Below are positions 62,018 to 64,000 of a stretch of 64,000 bases of DNA, piece by piece. A program made the position numbers and the translations under genes. Source of the DNA: Heliomarina sp018223035 (GTDB taxonomy: Bacteria > Pseudomonadota > Alphaproteobacteria > Rhodobacterales > Rhodobacteraceae); assembly GCA_018223035.1 (NCBI GenBank), contig JAAEZD010000002.1:248001-312000 (forward strand), given 5' to 3'. The notes below the pieces were generated by a model. It saw nothing but the letters and a program-made list of their open reading frames with translations. It ran no database searches and was not told the origin of the DNA. Each line of letters opens with the position of its first letter. Position 1 is the first letter of the stretch.

Positions 62018-63291
62018 CTGCCCTTCTCCTTCTTATCTTTGTCGCGCTGCTGGTCTGTGGTGTGCCGACTGCCGTTTGTCTTGGCCTGTCCTCGGCGGTC
62101 GTAATCGTGACGCAAGGGCTGCCGGTTTCGGTTCTCGCCCAGCGCAGCCTCAACGCGCTCGACAGTTCTCCCCTGCTGGCCGTGCCGCTGTTCATTCTTG
62201 CGGCCAGCATGCTGAACGCGATTGGCGTCACCACCCATCTTTTTGACCTTGTCCGGATGATCTTTGGCCGGATCCGCGGCGCCGTCGCGCAGGTCAGCAT
62301 CTTTGTTTCCCTGATCTTTTCCGGGATTTCCGGCGCGGCGCTGGCCGATATCGGCGCGCTTGGCGCCGTGCAGATCAACCAGATGACTGCGCAGGGATAT
62401 CGCAAGGAATTCGCTTCCGGCCTGACGATCGCCGCCGCCACTATCGGGCCGATCTTTCCGCCCTCGATCCCGATCATCATCTATGCCTCGGTCGCCAATG
62501 TCTCGACCGTTCAGCTCTTGCTGGCGGGCATCGTCCCGGCGCTGGTGATCACCGCGCTTTTAATGATCCAGGTCGCAATCATCGCGCGCGTTTCGAACCT
62601 GCCGCGCGATGACATCCGACCGCAGGCGAGCGACGTGGCCAAGAAATTCGTCATCTCCTTTCCAGCCTTGCTGGCACCTGTTCTCCTGATCGGCGGTCTG
62701 ATGTCGGGCTGGTTCGGTCCTACCGAAGTGGCGGGCATGACCGTCGCTTATGCGCTGGTGATTGGCATCTTCATCTATCGCAGCCTGTCCTTCCGCGCGA
62801 CGCTGAACGCGCTGCGTGAAACCGTCGAAGCAACCGCCAACATCCTGTTCATCGTGTCGGCCGCTGCCCTGTTCGCATGGGTGCTGACACTGGATCAGGT
62901 GCCGATGAAGGCGACCGGGTTCCTGCTGTCGCTCTCGGACAACCCGCTGGTTCTGCTGTTGCTGGTCAATATCCTGCTGCTGGTCGTCGGTATGGTGCTT
63001 GAAAGCATTGCCGCCATCCTGATCATCGCGCCGATCATCGCCCCTGCCTTGACGGCGGCCGGTGTTGACCCGCTCCAGCTTGGCATCGTCTTCGTTCTTA
63101 ACCTGATGATCGGGTTGCTGACGCCGCCGGTGGGCATGAGCCTTTATATGGTGTCGATCATCACCAAGATGCCAATCACCCGCGTGATCGCCGGGGTGAT
63201 GCCCTTCTTTATTCCGCTGTTCCTGTCGCTGCTGGTTGTCTCTGCCGTTCCGGCGATTTCGACCTGGCTGCCCAACCTCTTAATGAAGTGA
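62014..63291 (+). CDS. TRAP transporter large permease (DctM type)
   Basis: 425 residues, about 12 transmembrane helices. Family blocks: LDSSPLLAVPLFILAASML, ISGAALADIGALGAVQINQM, GLTIAAATIGPIFPPSIPII, ESIAAILIIAPIIAPALTAA, NLMIGLLTPPVGMSLYMV. Overlaps the DctQ gene by 4 bp. Na+-coupled uptake is the family mechanism. Confidence 0.94.
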   Translation: MTALLLLIFVALLVCGVPTAVCLGLSSAVVIVTQGLPVSVLAQRSLNALDSSPLLAVPLFILAASMLNAIGVTTHLFDLVRMIFGRIRGAVAQVSIFVSLIFSGISGAALADIGALGAVQINQMTAQGYRKEFASGLTIAAATIGPIFPPSIPIIIYASVANVSTVQLLLAGIVPALVITALLMIQVAIIARVSNLPRDDIRPQASDVAKKFVISFPALLAPVLLIGGLMSGWFGPTEVAGMTVAYALVIGIFIYRSLSFRATLNALRETVEATANILFIVSAAALFAWVLTLDQVPMKATGFLLSLSDNPLVLLLLVNILLLVVGMVLESIAAILIIAPIIAPALTAAGVDPLQLGIVFVLNLMIGLLTPPVGMSLYMVSIITKMPITRVIAGVMPFFIPLFLSLLVVSAVPAISTWLPNLLMK

Positions 63292-63298
63292 GCCTCTC

Positions 63299-63838
63299 AT
63301 GAGCACTTTTCTCGGCCCCATCCGCCAACTCGGCTATGTCGTGGACGACATCGAAGCCGGTATGAAACACTGGTCCGACGTCATGGGGGTTGGCCCGTGG
63401 TTCTACAATCCACAAGTGCCGATCGAAGATTATCTTTACGACGGGAAAAGCTACCAGCCGCATAACTCTGTTGCGCTGGCCAATTCCGGCCCGATGCAGG
63501 TCGAGCTGATTCAGACGCGCAATGACGTGCCCTCTATGTACCGCGATTTCAAGGAAAAGGGGCTGCGCGGTCTTCAGCATGTCGCTTTTTGGACCACGAA
63601 ATATGACGAGGATCTGGCGATGATGCTGGATCGGGACTTTACGCTGAAAATGTCGGGTTGCGTCGGTTTGAACGGGCGGTTTGCCTATTTCGCCGAAGAG
63701 CATCACCCCGGCACCGTGATCGAACTGTCCGAGGTCATGGGCCCAAAAGGCAAGATGTTCGACATGATCCGCGACGCCTCGGAAGGCTGGGACGGATCCG
63801 ACCCGGTGCGCCCCTTTCCTGACCTGAGCGCGCTCTGA
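63299..63838 (+). CDS. VOC-superfamily (glyoxalase-like) protein
   Basis: 179 residues with a beta-alpha-beta-beta-beta start typical of VOC proteins: IRQLGYVVDDIEAGMKHWSD, GVGPWFYNPQV, and a second half with GLRGLQHVAFWTTKYDEDLA and a late Glu in GTVIELSEVMGPK. Metal-binding His/Glu are plausible (QHVAF, VIELSE). An isomerase, epimerase or dioxygenase role in the pathway fed by the TRAP system is possible. Confidence 0.83.
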   Translation: MSTFLGPIRQLGYVVDDIEAGMKHWSDVMGVGPWFYNPQVPIEDYLYDGKSYQPHNSVALANSGPMQVELIQTRNDVPSMYRDFKEKGLRGLQHVAFWTTKYDEDLAMMLDRDFTLKMSGCVGLNGRFAYFAEEHHPGTVIELSEVMGPKGKMFDMIRDASEGWDGSDPVRPFPDLSAL

Positions 63839-64000
63839 TGTCACGCGTCACCGCCGAATATCTGCTGGAAACCCCGTTTCCGCTCGACGAGGTCGCCGCA
63901 ACCATGGCGGGCGAACAATCCAGCGGCACCTTCGTCCGTGTCGCGGGCGAGACCGACGAATTGCGCGCCCGATCTTCGGCCGAGGTGCTTTCGATTGAGG
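63838..64000 (+). CDS. RuBisCO-like protein, N-terminal part (continues past window)
   Basis: 54 residues visible, ATG overlapping the VOC stop. RVTAEYLLETPFPLDEVAAT, MAGEQSSGTFVRVAGETDEL matches the start of form IV RuBisCO-like proteins (AxxxAxEQSxGT). Such proteins act as isomerases or decarboxylases, for example in apionate/isoapionate pathways. The catalytic residues lie beyond the window, so the exact reaction cannot be told. Confidence 0.7.
   Translation, partial: MSRVTAEYLLETPFPLDEVAATMAGEQSSGTFVRVAGETDELRARSSAEVLSIE

Overview
The window looks like an alphaproteobacterium of the Rhodobacterales (Rhodobacter/Paracoccus/Roseobacter type). The GC content is high. The genes are typical of that group: a cbb3 oxidase operon with ccoS, group III truncated haemoglobin, DUF1127, DUF6522, DUF2945, a TRAP transporter and a RuBisCO-like protein. 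This is judged from protein resemblance only; no search was run.

Layout. A tRNA-Gln gene (263-337) is followed by a large tyrosine-type integrase. The last 20 bp of the tRNA recur exactly at 57899-57918. I read 338-57918 (about 57.6 kb) as one genomic island integrated at tRNA-Gln; 1-337 and 57919-64000 are flanking chromosome. I saw no relaxase, type IV secretion or phage structural genes, so it is probably a mobilisable or decayed island, not a self-transmissible element.

Island, 0.6-6 kb: integrase, a ParB/YhaV chimera, small hypothetical genes, a DEDD exonuclease and a scar of three broken genes. Island, 6-34 kb: a stress and energy cargo. It holds several Rnk/GreA-C-like regulators, a MscS channel, HPP-CBS and PACE membrane proteins, two 5-formyl-THF cyclo-ligases, exporters and regulators. 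It also holds an operon running from haemoglobin through a nitronate monooxygenase to ccoSNOQP, then gdhA, an NsrR-like Rrf2 regulator and DUF1127. A palindrome-like site is shared by the haemoglobin-cbb3 operon and nsrR, suggesting an NO-responsive circuit. Four rnk-like genes and the DUF1127 gene share a similar 5' leader.

Island, 34-46 kb: IS debris, then a module with 21-bp tandem repeats, a DNA-binding protein whose ribosome site lies in a perfect hairpin, and two overlapping divergent tyrosine recombinases. This is followed by a small-gene operon with an orphan DUF433 gene, a broken luciferase-like monooxygenase and a broken integrase. Island, 46-58 kb: a LysR/ABM pair, an IS3 element, a candidate defence operon (pseudokinase-SF1 helicase plus winged-helix PLD protein) flanked by related repeats, and an IS110 element nested in an IS3 element next to attR.

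Right chromosome: a membrane-anchored NYN nuclease, and a LacI regulator divergent from a TRAP transporter, VOC protein and RuBisCO-like protein, which looks like a sugar or sugar-acid catabolic operon that continues past the window.
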